Positions 39,604-49,254 of a stretch of 64,000 nt of DNA are shown here, in pieces (within the stretch, counting starts at the first letter, position 1; each line of letters opens with the position of its first letter). The stretch comes from CAWDDG01 sp963801065 (lineage in GTDB: Bacteria; Actinomycetota; Actinomycetes; Jiangellales; Jiangellaceae). Under the pieces are notes generated by a model. The model was not told the origin of the DNA. It was given only the letters and a program-made list of their open reading frames with translations, and did no database searches. Both the position numbers and the translations under genes were made by a program. The DNA is taken from assembly GCA_963801065.1 (NCBI GenBank), contig CAWDDG010000006.1, forward strand, positions 1 through 64,000. Direction: 5' to 3'.

Positions 39604-40159
39604 CCCGGCCGGTGCCGCCCCCACCCGAGGTTGCGCCGGTGCAGCAGCCCGCAGGGCGGGCTCCCGAGCACCGGCGTCCGCCGGACGCCGCAGACCTACC
39701 GTGAGCTGACCGAGCGCGCCCTTGACTCGCTCAGAATGATCACTCGCCGCTGGCCGAGCAGGCACATGCCGCGGCGCTGGAAGGACGCGACGATCCGCTG
39801 GTGGCTGCGGCCACCAGCCCCGACATTCGCCCGTTGCTCGCCGACCTGGCCATGGAGGTTCTCTACGATCTCGGCCTGGGGCCGGCCGTTCGGCTGGCCG
39901 CCGGCCGTTCCCATCCCTCCGAAGCCGAGCTCGGCGCGGTGGCGTCCGCCTGCTGGCGGGCCATCACCAGGGGCTGACCTCGGCCACCGGCCCCGTCCGC
40001 TACACCGGGCGGCCTTGGTCTTCTAGCTTCGAACGCCGGTGCCATTTCCAGGAATGCCTTGTCCCACGCCGGACGTGCGCGACGTTGTTCGTTGAACTCG
40101 ACGTCCATCCGAATGACCATTGAGTCCTGACCTCCGCCTGCACACCGAACGGAGCCCCG
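39604..40159. other. Intergenic stretch with a short gene fragment
   Basis: 550 bases. Between about 39725 and 39977 the plus strand has protein-like codon use ending in a TGA (HSPLAEQAHAAALEG, then RPLLADLAMEVLYDLGLG). A frame shift near 39735 would join it to RALDSLRND. It resembles the C-terminal helices of a TetR-like regulator, but this is a guess. No start codon with a ribosome site is seen. The rest holds nothing I can name. Confidence 0.35.
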
Positions 40160-41074
40160 ATGCCGGAGTACCGCGCCTCCTTCGACGCCGCCATCAATTT
40201 CAGCAACGGTGGTGACCTGACCGTTCACGGGTTTCGTGTGGATGTCGGGTCACCGGACGTCGACGAGGCCGAAATCGCCGCACTGTTCGTCACCTCGCTC
40301 GGGTTGTTGATGACAGACTCCGTCGAGCTCAGCAACGTCCAGGTCTTCGCCGAGCCACACAAGGGGACGCGGGGCGGGCCCTCGGATCACAATCGTGACT
40401 CAACACCCGCCGGCGGACGGTTCGTCGAACTCAACCACATAATCCGAGCCGGAATGATCACCTACCCCGGGATTCCCGGACCTACCATCGCCCCGTATCT
40501 CACCAGAGAAGCCTCACGTGAGCACTACGCCCCCGGCACCGAGTTCGCCATCGACCAGCTCACCCTGGTCGGTAACACCGGGACCCACCTCGACGCGCCC
40601 TACCACCGCTACCCCGACGGCCCGGACCTCAGCGCCATCCCCCTAGCCCAGACCGTCGACCTACCGGCGGTGGTCGTGCGTGTCACCGACGCCACACGGC
40701 ACGGTATCGACGTCGGCGCATTGGCCGCGCTGGACGTCCGTGGCGCAGCCGTGCTGCTCCACACCGGCGACGACGCCCGATTCGGCACCCCGGCCTATAC
40801 CGACGAGCGACACTTCCTCACCCGCGCCGGCGCCAACTGGCTCGCCGACCGCGGCGCGGCGTTGGTCGGTATCGACGCGCTCAACATCGATGACACCGCC
40901 GACGGCGAACGGCCGGCACACACCCAGCTGCTCGCCGCTGGCATTCCCGTCATCGAGCACCTGACCGGTCTCGACCAACTACCACCGACCGGCGCCCGGT
41001 TCACCGCTCTACCGCTACGCATCGAAGGTCTGGGCACCATCCCCATACGCGCCTTCGCACGACTCCCCGAATAA
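40160..41074 (+). CDS. Small N-terminal domain fused to a cyclase/kynurenine-formamidase domain
   Basis: 304 residues from ATG 40160. Residues 1-80 are a compact unknown domain (RASFDAAINFSNGGDLTVHGF, LFVTSLGLLMTDSVELS). Residues 90-304 are a cyclase-family domain: FVELNHIIRAGMITYPG, and the metal site GNTGTHLDAPYH that matches HxGTHxDxPxH except that the first histidine is Asn. LLHTGDD and GIDALNIDD are further landmarks. The family includes kynurenine formamidase and isatin hydrolase. The missing metal ligand may alter activity. The fusion is in frame and uninterrupted. Confidence 0.8.
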   Translation: MPEYRASFDAAINFSNGGDLTVHGFRVDVGSPDVDEAEIAALFVTSLGLLMTDSVELSNVQVFAEPHKGTRGGPSDHNRDSTPAGGRFVELNHIIRAGMITYPGIPGPTIAPYLTREASREHYAPGTEFAIDQLTLVGNTGTHLDAPYHRYPDGPDLSAIPLAQTVDLPAVVVRVTDATRHGIDVGALAALDVRGAAVLLHTGDDARFGTPAYTDERHFLTRAGANWLADRGAALVGIDALNIDDTADGERPAHTQLLAAGIPVIEHLTGLDQLPPTGARFTALPLRIEGLGTIPIRAFARLPE

Positions 41075-41271
41075 CCGCACCGACACCTTAAAGCGGACGT
41101 ATGACCAACCTCAATCCACAGATCTTGACAATTGCTCCCTACAGGTGGACCGTCACGGCTGAATCATTGTGCGGGAAAGAAATGGCTGGCCCTGGCAATT
41201 CTCTGTGAAAGCCGTAGCAGGTAGAAACCAGAACTACTGGTGTGTATGGTCGGCCGTAGCGGACCCGGGAG

Positions 41272-41934
41272 TTGGCTCATGGACGACCCCGCTTTAGCCG
41301 TGGCGGATTGGCCTTCATGCTCGCTGTGCCGCTTGCCTGGGCGGTACTACTGCTGTTCCACCCGGCCCCGGACGCGGACGACATTCATGGGAGTCTCCAC
41401 GACGTAGCGACCGGGTGGCTGGTCGTGCATCTCGGCTCCGTGCTGTTCGTCGGCCTGTTCGGCGCTGCGCTCTACCTGTTGGTCCGGGATCTGCCAGGGA
41501 ATGCGGCGCGGGTCAGTCGGCTGGCGATCGGACCGTTCGTGCTCTTCTATGGCGCCGGCGAGGCCATCTTGGGGGTGGCGACCGGCGTGCTCGTCCAGCA
41601 CGCCAACGACGTGCCCGCGGATGAACGCGCGGCCGCGGCCGGTGCGGCCCAGGCCCTCTGGGACAACTTCATCGCAGCGGATCTGATCATCGGCATTGGC
41701 TCGGTGGCGTTGGTCGTGGCGGTGATCGCCGCAGCCGTGGCGTATCGCGGCGTAGGAGCGAGCCTGACCGTGTCGATCCTGCTCGGGCTGACGGCGATCG
41801 CCGTCGTGCACACGCCGCCGTTCGGGCAGATCGGCCTTTTGTCGTTCGCCGCGGCGGAAGCTCTGCTCGCACGCAGCCAGAGCGCCACGACGGCAGCCGA
41901 CACAGCCAGGCAGGCGCTCACCGATCACCCCTGA
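41272..41934 (+). CDS. Six-helix membrane protein of unknown function
   Basis: 220 residues as read from TTG 41272. Hydrophobic segments: AFMLAVPLAWAVLLLF, VVHLGSVLFVGLFGAALYLLV, IGPFVLFYGAGEAILGVATGVLV, LIIGIGSVALVVAVIAAAVAY, SLTVSILLGLTAIAV and GLLSFAAAEALLA. No family recognised. An ATG at 41279 (MDDP) would be a better start and would join this frame if the 4-C run near 41287 had one more C, so the true start may be there. Confidence 0.72.
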   Translation: MAHGRPRFSRGGLAFMLAVPLAWAVLLLFHPAPDADDIHGSLHDVATGWLVVHLGSVLFVGLFGAALYLLVRDLPGNAARVSRLAIGPFVLFYGAGEAILGVATGVLVQHANDVPADERAAAAGAAQALWDNFIAADLIIGIGSVALVVAVIAAAVAYRGVGASLTVSILLGLTAIAVVHTPPFGQIGLLSFAAAEALLARSQSATTAADTARQALTDHP

Positions 41935-42075
41935 GTCGAGGACCCAGCCGCAACCCCGACGCGTTGTCCGCTGCGGCGGCAGCGCCTCCAGCCGCGCCGA
42001 AGGATTGACCCAAACGATGGAACGGGCGAGTGCCCATCTGCGTCCAAGGGACATAAGAGTGCGGGGAGGCCTGCA

Positions 42076-42711
42076 ATGCGGGGTCCACGCGGGTGTACGT
42101 GGCCGCTCGTCGTGGTCGTGTTGCTCTGCGCTGGTTGTTCTACGGCGCCGGTGTCGCCGGAATCCAGTCCAGGCGTGCAGGCGTCGGTGTCGCCGGAGCC
42201 TGATTCTGGTGTGCAGATCTTGGCCAAGGCCGATGGGTGGGTGGTGTCCCAGGCCGCCATTGGGCCGTTCTACGCGGTCGTCGAAGTCGCGTACGACGAA
42301 ATCGCGGCGGCGCAGGCTTGGGAGAACAACGTGCCCGCTGATCTTGCCCAGCGCTCGGGTGACCCTGCCCGGCCGGGGCTCTACGGCGGCCTGGAAGACA
42401 TCGACTTCGACCGCGAGGCCCTGGTGGTCTACTCCTCGGGTCAGTCCGGCACTTGTCCTGAGTGGGTAACCGGAATCGAGTTCACCACCGAGGGCGTAGT
42501 GCAAATCACGACCACGTTCAAATCCGATGCTGTCGCGCCGGGCGGCGTATTGGCGTGCACCGCCGACTACGTTCCCTACCGCATCGTGCTCGCGATCGAC
42601 CGGGACAAGCTCCCTCCGATCAGCGCGTTGCCGACGACACGGGTTTTGATCAACGGCGAACAACTTGGTGGCGGCGGGTTGGTGACGACCTACCCGGCAG
42701 CAGCCGCATAG
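42076..42711 (+). CDS. Lipoprotein of unknown function
   Basis: 211 residues. The lipobox LLCAGC places the lipid-modified cysteine at residue 21, followed by a Ser/Pro-rich linker. The globular part has two further cysteines (GTCPEWV and LACTADY) that could form a disulfide. No catalytic motif recognised. Stands alone, with about 140 bases upstream. Confidence 0.8.
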   Translation: MRGPRGCTWPLVVVVLLCAGCSTAPVSPESSPGVQASVSPEPDSGVQILAKADGWVVSQAAIGPFYAVVEVAYDEIAAAQAWENNVPADLAQRSGDPARPGLYGGLEDIDFDREALVVYSSGQSGTCPEWVTGIEFTTEGVVQITTTFKSDAVAPGGVLACTADYVPYRIVLAIDRDKLPPISALPTTRVLINGEQLGGGGLVTTYPAAAA

Positions 42712-42747
42712 CCGGTCGGATCAAGCAGGCCCGGGATCATCTACGAG

Positions 42748-43584
42748 GTGACCGGCCCGGTTGTACGCGTCCGATCGATCGAGGACTATGGCGCGATGGC
42801 AGCGCAGTACGGTCCACATCGGTGGTCGGCGGGTTATCACGACGACGGCAACAACGACGCGTTCCGCGGTGCGAGCTTCACGGTCGCCGACCTCGCCGGC
42901 GCGAAGTTCGTCGACTGCGATATGAGCCAGGTCAAGATCGTCGACTCGTGGCTCGTCGACGTCAACGTGTCCGGATTCGTCAGCAACTTCGTCGTCAACG
43001 ACGTCGACGTCACTGCGTTCGTGGACGCCGAGCTCGACCGGCGACACCCGGAACGTGTGCAGCTACGAGAGATGCGGACGGCCGACGACTACCGCGCGAT
43101 GTGGGACACGATCGAACGGCTCTGGTCGGACACGGTCGCCCGCGCCGAGCGGCTGCCCGAAACGGCTCGCCACGAACGGGTCGACGACGAGTGGTCCTTC
43201 GTCGAGACGCTGCGCCATCTCGTCTTCATCACCGACGCCTGGGCGAGTCGCACGGTCCTCGACGAGCCGATGCCGTACCAGTGGTTCGGCGTCACCCAAA
43301 CCGCCTATGCGCCCGCGGACGCGGCGGCGCTCGGCATCGACCTCGACGCGACTCCGTCGTTCGCAGACGTGATGAAGGTGCGCGCCGGCCGCATGGCGCT
43401 GGTGCGCGGCATCGTCGACGGTCTCACCGACACCGAGCTCGAACGGATATGCACGCGTGCGCCTGCGCCCGGTTATCCCGAGGAATCGCGCTCGGTCGGT
43501 GGCTGCCTTGGCGTGGTGATGGAGGAGGAGTGCGAGCACCACCGCTACGCGGTGCGCGACCTCGCGGTGCTAGAAGCGCGCTAG
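42748..43584 (+). CDS. DinB-family protein with pentapeptide-like N-terminal region
   Basis: 278 residues from GTG 42748. Residues 35-100 have pentapeptide-repeat-like sequence (FRGASFTVADLAGAKFVDCDM). From about 110 there is a DinB four-helix domain: WSFVETLRHLVFITDAWASR and EEECEHHRYAVRDLAVLE with histidines at the positions that bind metal in bacillithiol or mycothiol-dependent S-transferases. In actinobacteria such proteins are candidates for mycothiol-dependent detoxification. Confidence 0.85.
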   Translation: MTGPVVRVRSIEDYGAMAAQYGPHRWSAGYHDDGNNDAFRGASFTVADLAGAKFVDCDMSQVKIVDSWLVDVNVSGFVSNFVVNDVDVTAFVDAELDRRHPERVQLREMRTADDYRAMWDTIERLWSDTVARAERLPETARHERVDDEWSFVETLRHLVFITDAWASRTVLDEPMPYQWFGVTQTAYAPADAAALGIDLDATPSFADVMKVRAGRMALVRGIVDGLTDTELERICTRAPAPGYPEESRSVGGCLGVVMEEECEHHRYAVRDLAVLEAR

Positions 43585-43702
43585 AGTCCGGTCACGAACT
43601 CGAAGACTCCGCGACCCCTCCTGAACCCCTAGTGCCCCGCGTCTGAGGCCTTCTTACGATTGGCTTTGTTGAGGATCTGGTCGGCGGACGCAGGACATCA
43701 AA

Positions 43703-44584
43703 TTAGGTGCGCTTGATAATCGCGGCGGCCACCCGCTGGGCTGCCCCGGGCGCCTGGTCGAGGTAGAGATTCGGCTCGATCAACTCAAGCTCCATCAGAA
43801 CTGGCGCACCCTCGGCCCCCGCCACCATGTCGACCCGGCCGTAGAGCGGCACGTAAGCGAAGCGCTCGGCGACGTGGCTCTGCACCGCCCGCGCAAGCGC
43901 AAACTCGGCCTGGGTCGCCTCGCCAGCGACGACCAGCCCCGGGTGGTACATCACCTCCGCCGCGCCCACGGCGTCGTCGCGGACCGGCGCAATCTCGTCC
44001 GGCCGCAGCACCGCGCCCTTGCGCAGGACATGGCTCGGCTCGCCGTCGAGGTACACGATCGCCGTCTCGCCGTCGTTGTCGACCGAATGCAGGTACGGCT
44101 GGACCATCGCCGTCCTGCCGCTCGCGTGGATCCGCTCGATCAGGTCGAGCGCCTGGTCATGAGTCCGCTCGCTGAACCGCCCCGAGTCCGCGGCTCCTGC
44201 CGAGATCGTGGGCTTCACAACGATGTCTCCTGCTAGGCCCGGCGGCGAATCGCCAGCCTCGACGTAGACCGTCTCGACCACCGGAATCCCCGCTGTGGCG
44301 AGATCAGCGAGGTAGTGCTTGTCGCTGTTCCAGCGGACAACGTCGGGGGCGTTGTGGAGGCGCCGCCCGACCGACTCCGCCCAGCTGACGAACTGGCCTC
44401 TGCGCGACGCATAGTCCCAGGTCGAGCGGATGACAACGGAATCGAACGAGTCCCAATCCGCCCCAGGGTCGTCCCAGGGGATGCGGGCAACCTCCGCGCC
44501 CAATGCGCGGAGCGCGTCGGCGAGCCGCTCGTCATCGGTGAACTCGGGCGGCACAGCCGCAAAGGTGGCGATCGCCATGCGCAT
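43703..44584 (-). CDS. ATP-grasp family protein
   Basis: 293 residues. ATP-grasp enzymes join an acid to an amine or thiol with ATP. N-terminal AIATFAAVPPEFTDDERLADAL, SVVIRSTWDYASRRGQF, KHYLADLATAGIPVVET, DIVVKPTISAGAADSGRF with the ATP-binding lysine, MVQPYLHSVDNDGETAIVYL and the metal-binding end LMELELIEPNLYLD. Resembles the RimK-like group found near glutathione-synthase-like genes. An ATG at 44578 is an alternative start. Substrate unknown. Confidence 0.88.
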   Translation of the reverse strand: MRMAIATFAAVPPEFTDDERLADALRALGAEVARIPWDDPGADWDSFDSVVIRSTWDYASRRGQFVSWAESVGRRLHNAPDVVRWNSDKHYLADLATAGIPVVETVYVEAGDSPPGLAGDIVVKPTISAGAADSGRFSERTHDQALDLIERIHASGRTAMVQPYLHSVDNDGETAIVYLDGEPSHVLRKGAVLRPDEIAPVRDDAVGAAEVMYHPGLVVAGEATQAEFALARAVQSHVAERFAYVPLYGRVDMVAGAEGAPVLMELELIEPNLYLDQAPGAAQRVAAAIIKRT

Positions 44585-44751
44585 GCCCGATGGTAGGAGG
44601 CATAGTGCGCGATGTGCACGGCGGGAACCCTCGACGCCGAGCCCAGCGGAACGACGCGGGTCTGTCCGCGTGTCAGGGTGCGACAGTGAATGTGCGGCGC
44701 GCCGACGAAATCCTGCTCCCGCCCGGCGTCAACGAACCTCAGACGCGGACA

Positions 44752-45072
44752 CTAGATGCTGTGGCGTGGCGTGGATGCCCGCGCCCGCCCGACCTCGACC
44801 CAGCTGGCGATCTCGTCGTGGTCCGCGCCGGCCAGCACCAGCAGTCCGGCCGCGAGCAGGTGGTCTGCGGTCCCGACCCACACCGTCCACGCTCCGGCCA
44901 TGACGCCCGCCTCCTGAGCGAGCAGGTCGCCGCGTCCGTGTGCCAGCTCGTGGAGCACCTCGGCCGCGTCGTCGATCGACCCGCCTGCCCGGGCGAGGCG
45001 AATCGCAGTGCCAGATAGCCGCGCGCACAGGATGCGATCGGGGTCGGGCCGACGGCGACCTCCTGGGCTCAT
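44752..45072 (-). CDS. Hypothetical protein
   Basis: 106 residues from ATG 45072. Codon use is convincing and the protein is mostly helical: DDAAEVLHELAHGRGDLLAQEAG and HLLAAGLLVLAGADHDEIASW. No recognised domain or signal peptide. Sits alone between the ATP-grasp gene and sigJ. Confidence 0.6.
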   Translation of the reverse strand: MSPGGRRRPDPDRILCARLSGTAIRLARAGGSIDDAAEVLHELAHGRGDLLAQEAGVMAGAWTVWVGTADHLLAAGLLVLAGADHDEIASWVEVGRARASTPRHSI

Positions 45073-45223
45073 TCCTCAGTATCGAACACACGTTCGAAGA
45101 TAGGAAGGCCCAGTGCGGCAACCTCTCTGGCAGGGTCGTAAGTAGCGACCCTGGCGGGGGCAGGCGCTGGCGGAGGCGACGGCGCAGCCGCGGATCTGAC
45201 AGACGGGCACTTCAGTCGCGTAC

Positions 45224-46120
45224 CTACGGTGAGTCATCGAGGACTGCCAGGTCGAGGTCGGCCAGGCGTTCGGGGTCGTAGAGCACGTCGATGGCGACGA
45301 TCTTCCCGTGTGCGACGGTGAAGCCCATGACCGACAGCACTCGCCCGGCCGCGGTGGCGACGACACCGGCGGTTCCGTTGATCAGCGCCGGTCGCGCGAA
45401 CGGGGCGAGCCGCTTGGCGAGCACCGCTTGTGCGGCCACGGCCTGCGCGCCGTTGATCACGACGGTCTGGCGGGCGCGCGCCGTGCCGCCGTCGGCCCGT
45501 AGCACGACATCGGGATCGAGCACGGCGACGAGCGCGTCGAAGTCGCCGTCGCGGGTGGCGGCGAAGAACGCGTCGACAACCTCGCGCTGGCGGGTGAGAT
45601 CAGGGTCGGGAGCCGGGGCCTGCCCCTGCACCCGGCGGCGGGCGCGGCTCGCGAGTTGCCTGGCCGCGGCCGGGGACCGCTCGATCATCGGGGCGATCTC
45701 CTCGAACGGCACGGCGAACATGTCGTGCAGCACGAAGGCGAGCCGCTCGGCCGGCGTCAGCGACTCGAGCACCACCAGCAGCGCCAGCCCGACCGAGTCG
45801 GCCAGCAGCGCTTCGTGCTCGGGGTCGACCCCGTCCTCGCGGCTGATGATCGGGTCGGGCATTCGCACGTGCACGTCGAGGGGCTCCTCGCGCCGCGACT
45901 CGCGCGTGCGCAGCATGTTCAGGCACACCCGTGCCACCACCGTCGTCAGCCACCCGGCCAGGTTCTCCACGCTGCTGGTGTCGGCGCGACTGAGGCGCAG
46001 CCAGGCTTCCTGGACGGCGTCATCGGCCTCGCTGAGCGAGCCGAGCATCCGATAGGCCACCGCTCGCAGGCGAGTCCGGTGCTCCTCGAAACGCTCCGTC
46101 AGCCATTCGCGCTCGTCCAT
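45224..46120 (-). CDS. sigJ: ECF sigma factor, SigJ type
   Basis: 298 residues from ATG 46120; the frame is open further upstream, but that part is not protein-like and overlaps the divergent gene. Region 2: FEEHRTRLRAVAYRMLGSLSEADDAVQEAWLR. Region 4: ESLTPAERLAFVLHDMFAVPFEEIAPMI and AAARQLASRARRRVQ. From about 180 a SnoaL-like domain (VVDAFFAATRDGDFDALVAVLDPDVVLRADGG), which distinguishes SigJ (ECF41) sigma factors and controls their activity without an anti-sigma factor. Divergent from an NmrA-like reductase gene, a common arrangement of ECF41. Confidence 0.93.
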   Translation of the reverse strand: MDEREWLTERFEEHRTRLRAVAYRMLGSLSEADDAVQEAWLRLSRADTSSVENLAGWLTTVVARVCLNMLRTRESRREEPLDVHVRMPDPIISREDGVDPEHEALLADSVGLALLVVLESLTPAERLAFVLHDMFAVPFEEIAPMIERSPAAARQLASRARRRVQGQAPAPDPDLTRQREVVDAFFAATRDGDFDALVAVLDPDVVLRADGGTARARQTVVINGAQAVAAQAVLAKRLAPFARPALINGTAGVVATAAGRVLSVMGFTVAHGKIVAIDVLYDPERLADLDLAVLDDSP

Positions 46121-46224
46121 CAGGGTCACATTCCTACGTTGCCGGGTGTCATACGGGTAGACCCACGAAACGCAGCAGATGTGACCGGGAGATCGCCTCC
46201 CGAACGAACGAAGTGGAGATGACC
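46121..46224. promoter_or_regulatory. Divergent promoter region of sigJ and the NmrA-like gene
   Basis: About 100 bases. ECF41 sigma factors usually drive the neighbouring oxidoreductase gene from a conserved promoter. The sequence tgtcatacgg near 46147 could be part of such a promoter, and an inverted repeat CGGGAG-ATCGC-CTCCCG lies at 46186-46202. The assignment is tentative. Confidence 0.4.
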
Positions 46225-47072
46225 ATGACCACACCCATACTGCGTTACCGGCGGCACAGGCACGCTCGGGCGCCTCGTCACGCCGCTCCTGCGGGATGCC
46301 GGCCATACCGTGCGGGTGCTCAGTCGGCACAGCCACGAGTCCGAGGACGGCATCGAATTCATGGCCGGCGATCTGGCCACCGGCGAGGGGATCGAAGCCG
46401 CGGTGGACGGGGCCGAGACGATCGTGCACCTCGCGGGCACCGCCAAGGGCGACGAGGACAAGGCCCGCAATCTGGTACGGGCCGCGTCGCAGGCCGGTGC
46501 CCAGCACCTGGTGTACATCTCGGTCGTCGGCGCCGAACGGATCCCGATCGTCAGCGGGGTCGACCGCGCCATGTTCGGCTACTTCGCGTCCAAGCGGGCC
46601 GCAGAGAAGGTCGTCGCCGACTCCGGACTGCCGTGGACCACGCTGCGCGCCACCCAGTTCCACGATTTCGATGCTGACGACGGTCCGGACAATGGCGAAG
46701 CTGCCGGTGGTGCCGGTCCCGGCTGGCTTCCGGTTCCAACCGGTCGACGCCGGAGAGGTGGCGGCCCGACTCGTCGAGCTCGCCCTCGGCGAGCCGTCCG
46801 GGCTCGTGCCCGACCTCGGCGGGCCGCGCGTGTACGAGATGAAGGAACTGGTCCGCAGCTACCTGAGAGCCACGGGCAAGAGCCGACTGATCATGCCGAT
46901 GAGGCTCCCCGGCAAGGCCGCCCGCGCCTTCCGGGACGGCGCCAACCTCGCCCCCGAACATGCCGTTGGCCACCGAACCTGGGAAGACTTCCTGACCGAG
47001 CGGCTGCGTCTGGAGCAGGGATCCGGCGTGGTCGGCAGCCAACGCCCGAGCCAGTCCGCCGCCGAGCGCTGA
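46225..47072 (+). CDS. NmrA/SDR-like NAD(P)-binding reductase (two frameshifts)
   Basis: Start ATG 46225 (46219 possible). After ten codons one extra C near 46238 breaks the Rossmann motif; removing it gives VTGGTGTLGRLVTPLLRDAG. The middle reads FMAGDLATGEGIEAAVDGAE, VYISVVGAERIP and YFASKRAAEKVVADSG. A second shift near 46668 leads to TTVRTMAKLPVVPVPAGF and the C-terminus to 47072. Together this is a complete 280-residue NAD(P)H-binding reductase of the type encoded beside ECF41 sigma factors. Function is unknown; these pairs are often linked to carboxymuconolactone decarboxylase or oxidoreductase stress responses. Confidence 0.84.
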
Positions 47073-47213
47073 TCGCCGCTCGATGCGTTCGCGACGCACC
47101 GACCAGCGGATTACCAGCCCACCCGATCCAGTTCGGCGCCCCGCCGATCTCGTCCTCGACGTTTGAGGGGACCGACTTGACCAGTGCTGTGGTCTCGGGG
47201 CGACTCGCCGGTC

Positions 47214-48235
47214 TCAGTCGAAGATGCCCGCGTAGGCGTTGAGCGCCGGCTGACCGCCCAGGTGGGCGTAGAGGACCGTGGAGTCCTTCGGGATCTCGCC
47301 CGAGCTGACCAGGTCGATCAGTCCAGCCATGGACTTGCCCTCGTAGACGGGGTCGATGATCATGCCCTCGAGCGAGCCGCTCAACCTGATCGCTTCGATC
47401 GTCGACTTGACCGGGATGCCGTAGAGGTCCCCTGCCCAACCCTCGAGGAGGGTGATCTCGTCGTCAGTCAAATTCCGGCCGAGCTCGATGAGCTTGCCTG
47501 TGTTGCGGGCGATCCGGGCAACCTGGTCGCGGGTCTTCTCGATCGTCGCGGACGCGTCGATGCCGAGGACTCTTCGGGGGCGACCCTGGGTCCGCTCTTG
47601 CAGGGCCGCGAAGCCGGCGATCATGCCTGCGTGGGTGGAGCCGGTCACCGTGCGACGATGATCGTGTCGAAGAAGACACCGAGCTGCTGCTCCTGCTCCG
47701 CGACCTCGAAGGCCCAGTTGGCGAAGCCGAGTCCTCCGAGCGGGTGCTCGGACGCACCGGCAGGGATGCCGTAGGGGGTGCCACCGGCTTCCTCGACCTC
47801 ACGCATGGCTTCTTCCCACGAGCTACGAATCCCGATGTCGAAGCCGGCCGGGTCGAGGCGCACGTCGGCGCCCATGATGCGTGACAGCAGGATGTTGCCC
47901 ACCCTGTCGTTGACCGGGTCATCCCAGTCCACCCACTTCTCCTGGACCAGGCGGCATTTGAGGCCGAGCTTGGCCGCGACGGCCGCGACCTGCCGGGTGT
48001 GGTTGGACTGGATGCCCCCGATCGACACCAGGGTGTCGGCTCCCTTGATGAGGACATCGGGGACGATGTACTCGAGCTTGCGGGTCTTGTTGCCCCCGAA
48101 AGCGAGCCCCGAGCTGCAGTCCTCGCGCTTGGCCCAGACGGTCGCTCCGCCGAGGTGCTTGGTGAGTCGATCGAGCAGGTGGACCGGGCTCGGCCCGAAC
48201 GTCAACGGATACCGGGGGAAGTCCTGCAGCTTCAC
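47214..48235 (-). CDS. acdS: 1-aminocyclopropane-1-carboxylate deaminase (frameshifted)
   Basis: Converts the plant ethylene precursor ACC to 2-oxobutyrate and ammonia, using PLP. Start GTG 48235 after GAGGGAGAG. DFPRYPLTFGPSPVHLL and GGNKTRKLEY with the PLP lysine (residue 50), then GGIQSNHTRQVAA. Near 47648 one base is missing: IIV then CTVTGSTHAGM would be regained by adding a T to gtcgcacgg. The C-terminal LYAHLGGQPALNAY with its catalytic tyrosine is intact. A close relative, D-cysteine desulfhydrase, cannot be excluded. Suggests a soil or plant-associated life. Confidence 0.86.
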
Positions 48236-48588
48236 GTGTGCTCTCCCTCGACCGGGACGCTCCGTGGGGCGGGAGCAAGCATCGCTTGCTTCATCGCCGG
48301 ATTGTTCCATGACTGGCCGTGTTTGGCCCGCTGACCTGGGCCGACGACCAGGTCAGCGGGCTCGTGCCTCATCCAAGGCCTGAGTCCACCACGTCCGGCC
48401 CGGCGCGTGATCCGACCTCTCTGGTCGCCCGAGCGTGACCTTGTTGCACGTATGTTGCACGCGAGGCCGCCTCCCCGACGGGAACGGCCTCTGCGGCAAC
48501 TCTGGGTGGGCGATGCGGATGGGCCTGTCACGCACCCAAGGGCGACTACCAACGACGCCTGCCCGTCCGCTGGCACGAGCCGGAACAG
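48236..48588. other. Intergenic region upstream of acdS with a hairpin and direct repeats
   Basis: Holds a perfect 13-bp stem with 8-nt loop at 48327-48360 (cccgctgacctgg and complement) and two GTTGCACG copies three bases apart at 48443-48461. No gene is supported. The hairpin ends no plus-strand gene, so it may be the terminator of the DHFR-like gene (48589-49203, minus strand) or an operator for acdS. Confidence 0.5.
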
Positions 48589-49203
48589 TCAGTCCTCAGC
48601 GTTGACGGCCTCGGTCACCGTCTCCGGGGGGCCCTCCAGGCACCGGTAGCGCAGCAGCATCACCCCTCCGGGATACGACTTCGGCGACTCGACCTGCTCG
48701 AACCGGGTGGCTGCTGTGCCTTCAGGAAAGAGCTTCTTGCCCTGCCCGATCACAACCGGACAAACCCACAGGTTCACCCGGTCGACCAGGGCCTCGCGGA
48801 ACAGGGTCTGCAGCAGGTTCGCGCTGCCCCACGTGTGGATCTGCTCATGCCGCTCACGCAGGTCACGAACCTCGGCGCCCACGTCGGTTATCTGGATGCT
48901 GGTGTCCCAGGACAGTTCTGGCGTGCCGCGGGACGCGACGTACTTGGGAACCCGGTCGAAGGCCCGCCCGATCTCGTCGGTCTTGCCCGGCCAGTAGGCG
49001 CGGAAGATGTCGTACGTCGTGCGACCCAGCAACAGCGCGTCGGATGCCTGCACGTCCGCAATGATCTGTTCGCCGGACTCCGCATCCCCGAACGGGCGCT
49101 CCCAGCCGGCGTACTCGAAGTCGCCGTCCTGCTCGGTGGGGCCACCGTTGGCCTGGATCACGCCGTCGAGCGTGATGTTCATGTTGACGTGCACCTCACC
49201 CAT
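48589..49203 (-). CDS. Dihydrofolate-reductase-like (RibD C-terminal domain) protein
   Basis: 204 residues. Landmarks: HVNMNITLDGVIQA, ASDALLLGRTTYDIFRAYWPG, HTWGSANLLQTLFREALVDR and GQGKKLFPEG. This is the RibD_C/DHFR fold common as standalone YyaP/YwjB-type proteins in actinobacteria. NADPH-dependent reduction is likely; the substrate is not known. Confidence 0.9.
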   Translation of the reverse strand: MGEVHVNMNITLDGVIQANGGPTEQDGDFEYAGWERPFGDAESGEQIIADVQASDALLLGRTTYDIFRAYWPGKTDEIGRAFDRVPKYVASRGTPELSWDTSIQITDVGAEVRDLRERHEQIHTWGSANLLQTLFREALVDRVNLWVCPVVIGQGKKLFPEGTAATRFEQVESPKSYPGGVMLLRYRCLEGPPETVTEAVNAED

Positions 49204-49254
49204 CGCGCCATCTCCTCATCATTCTCGTTGCGTCCATTCGGATCACCTCCACGG

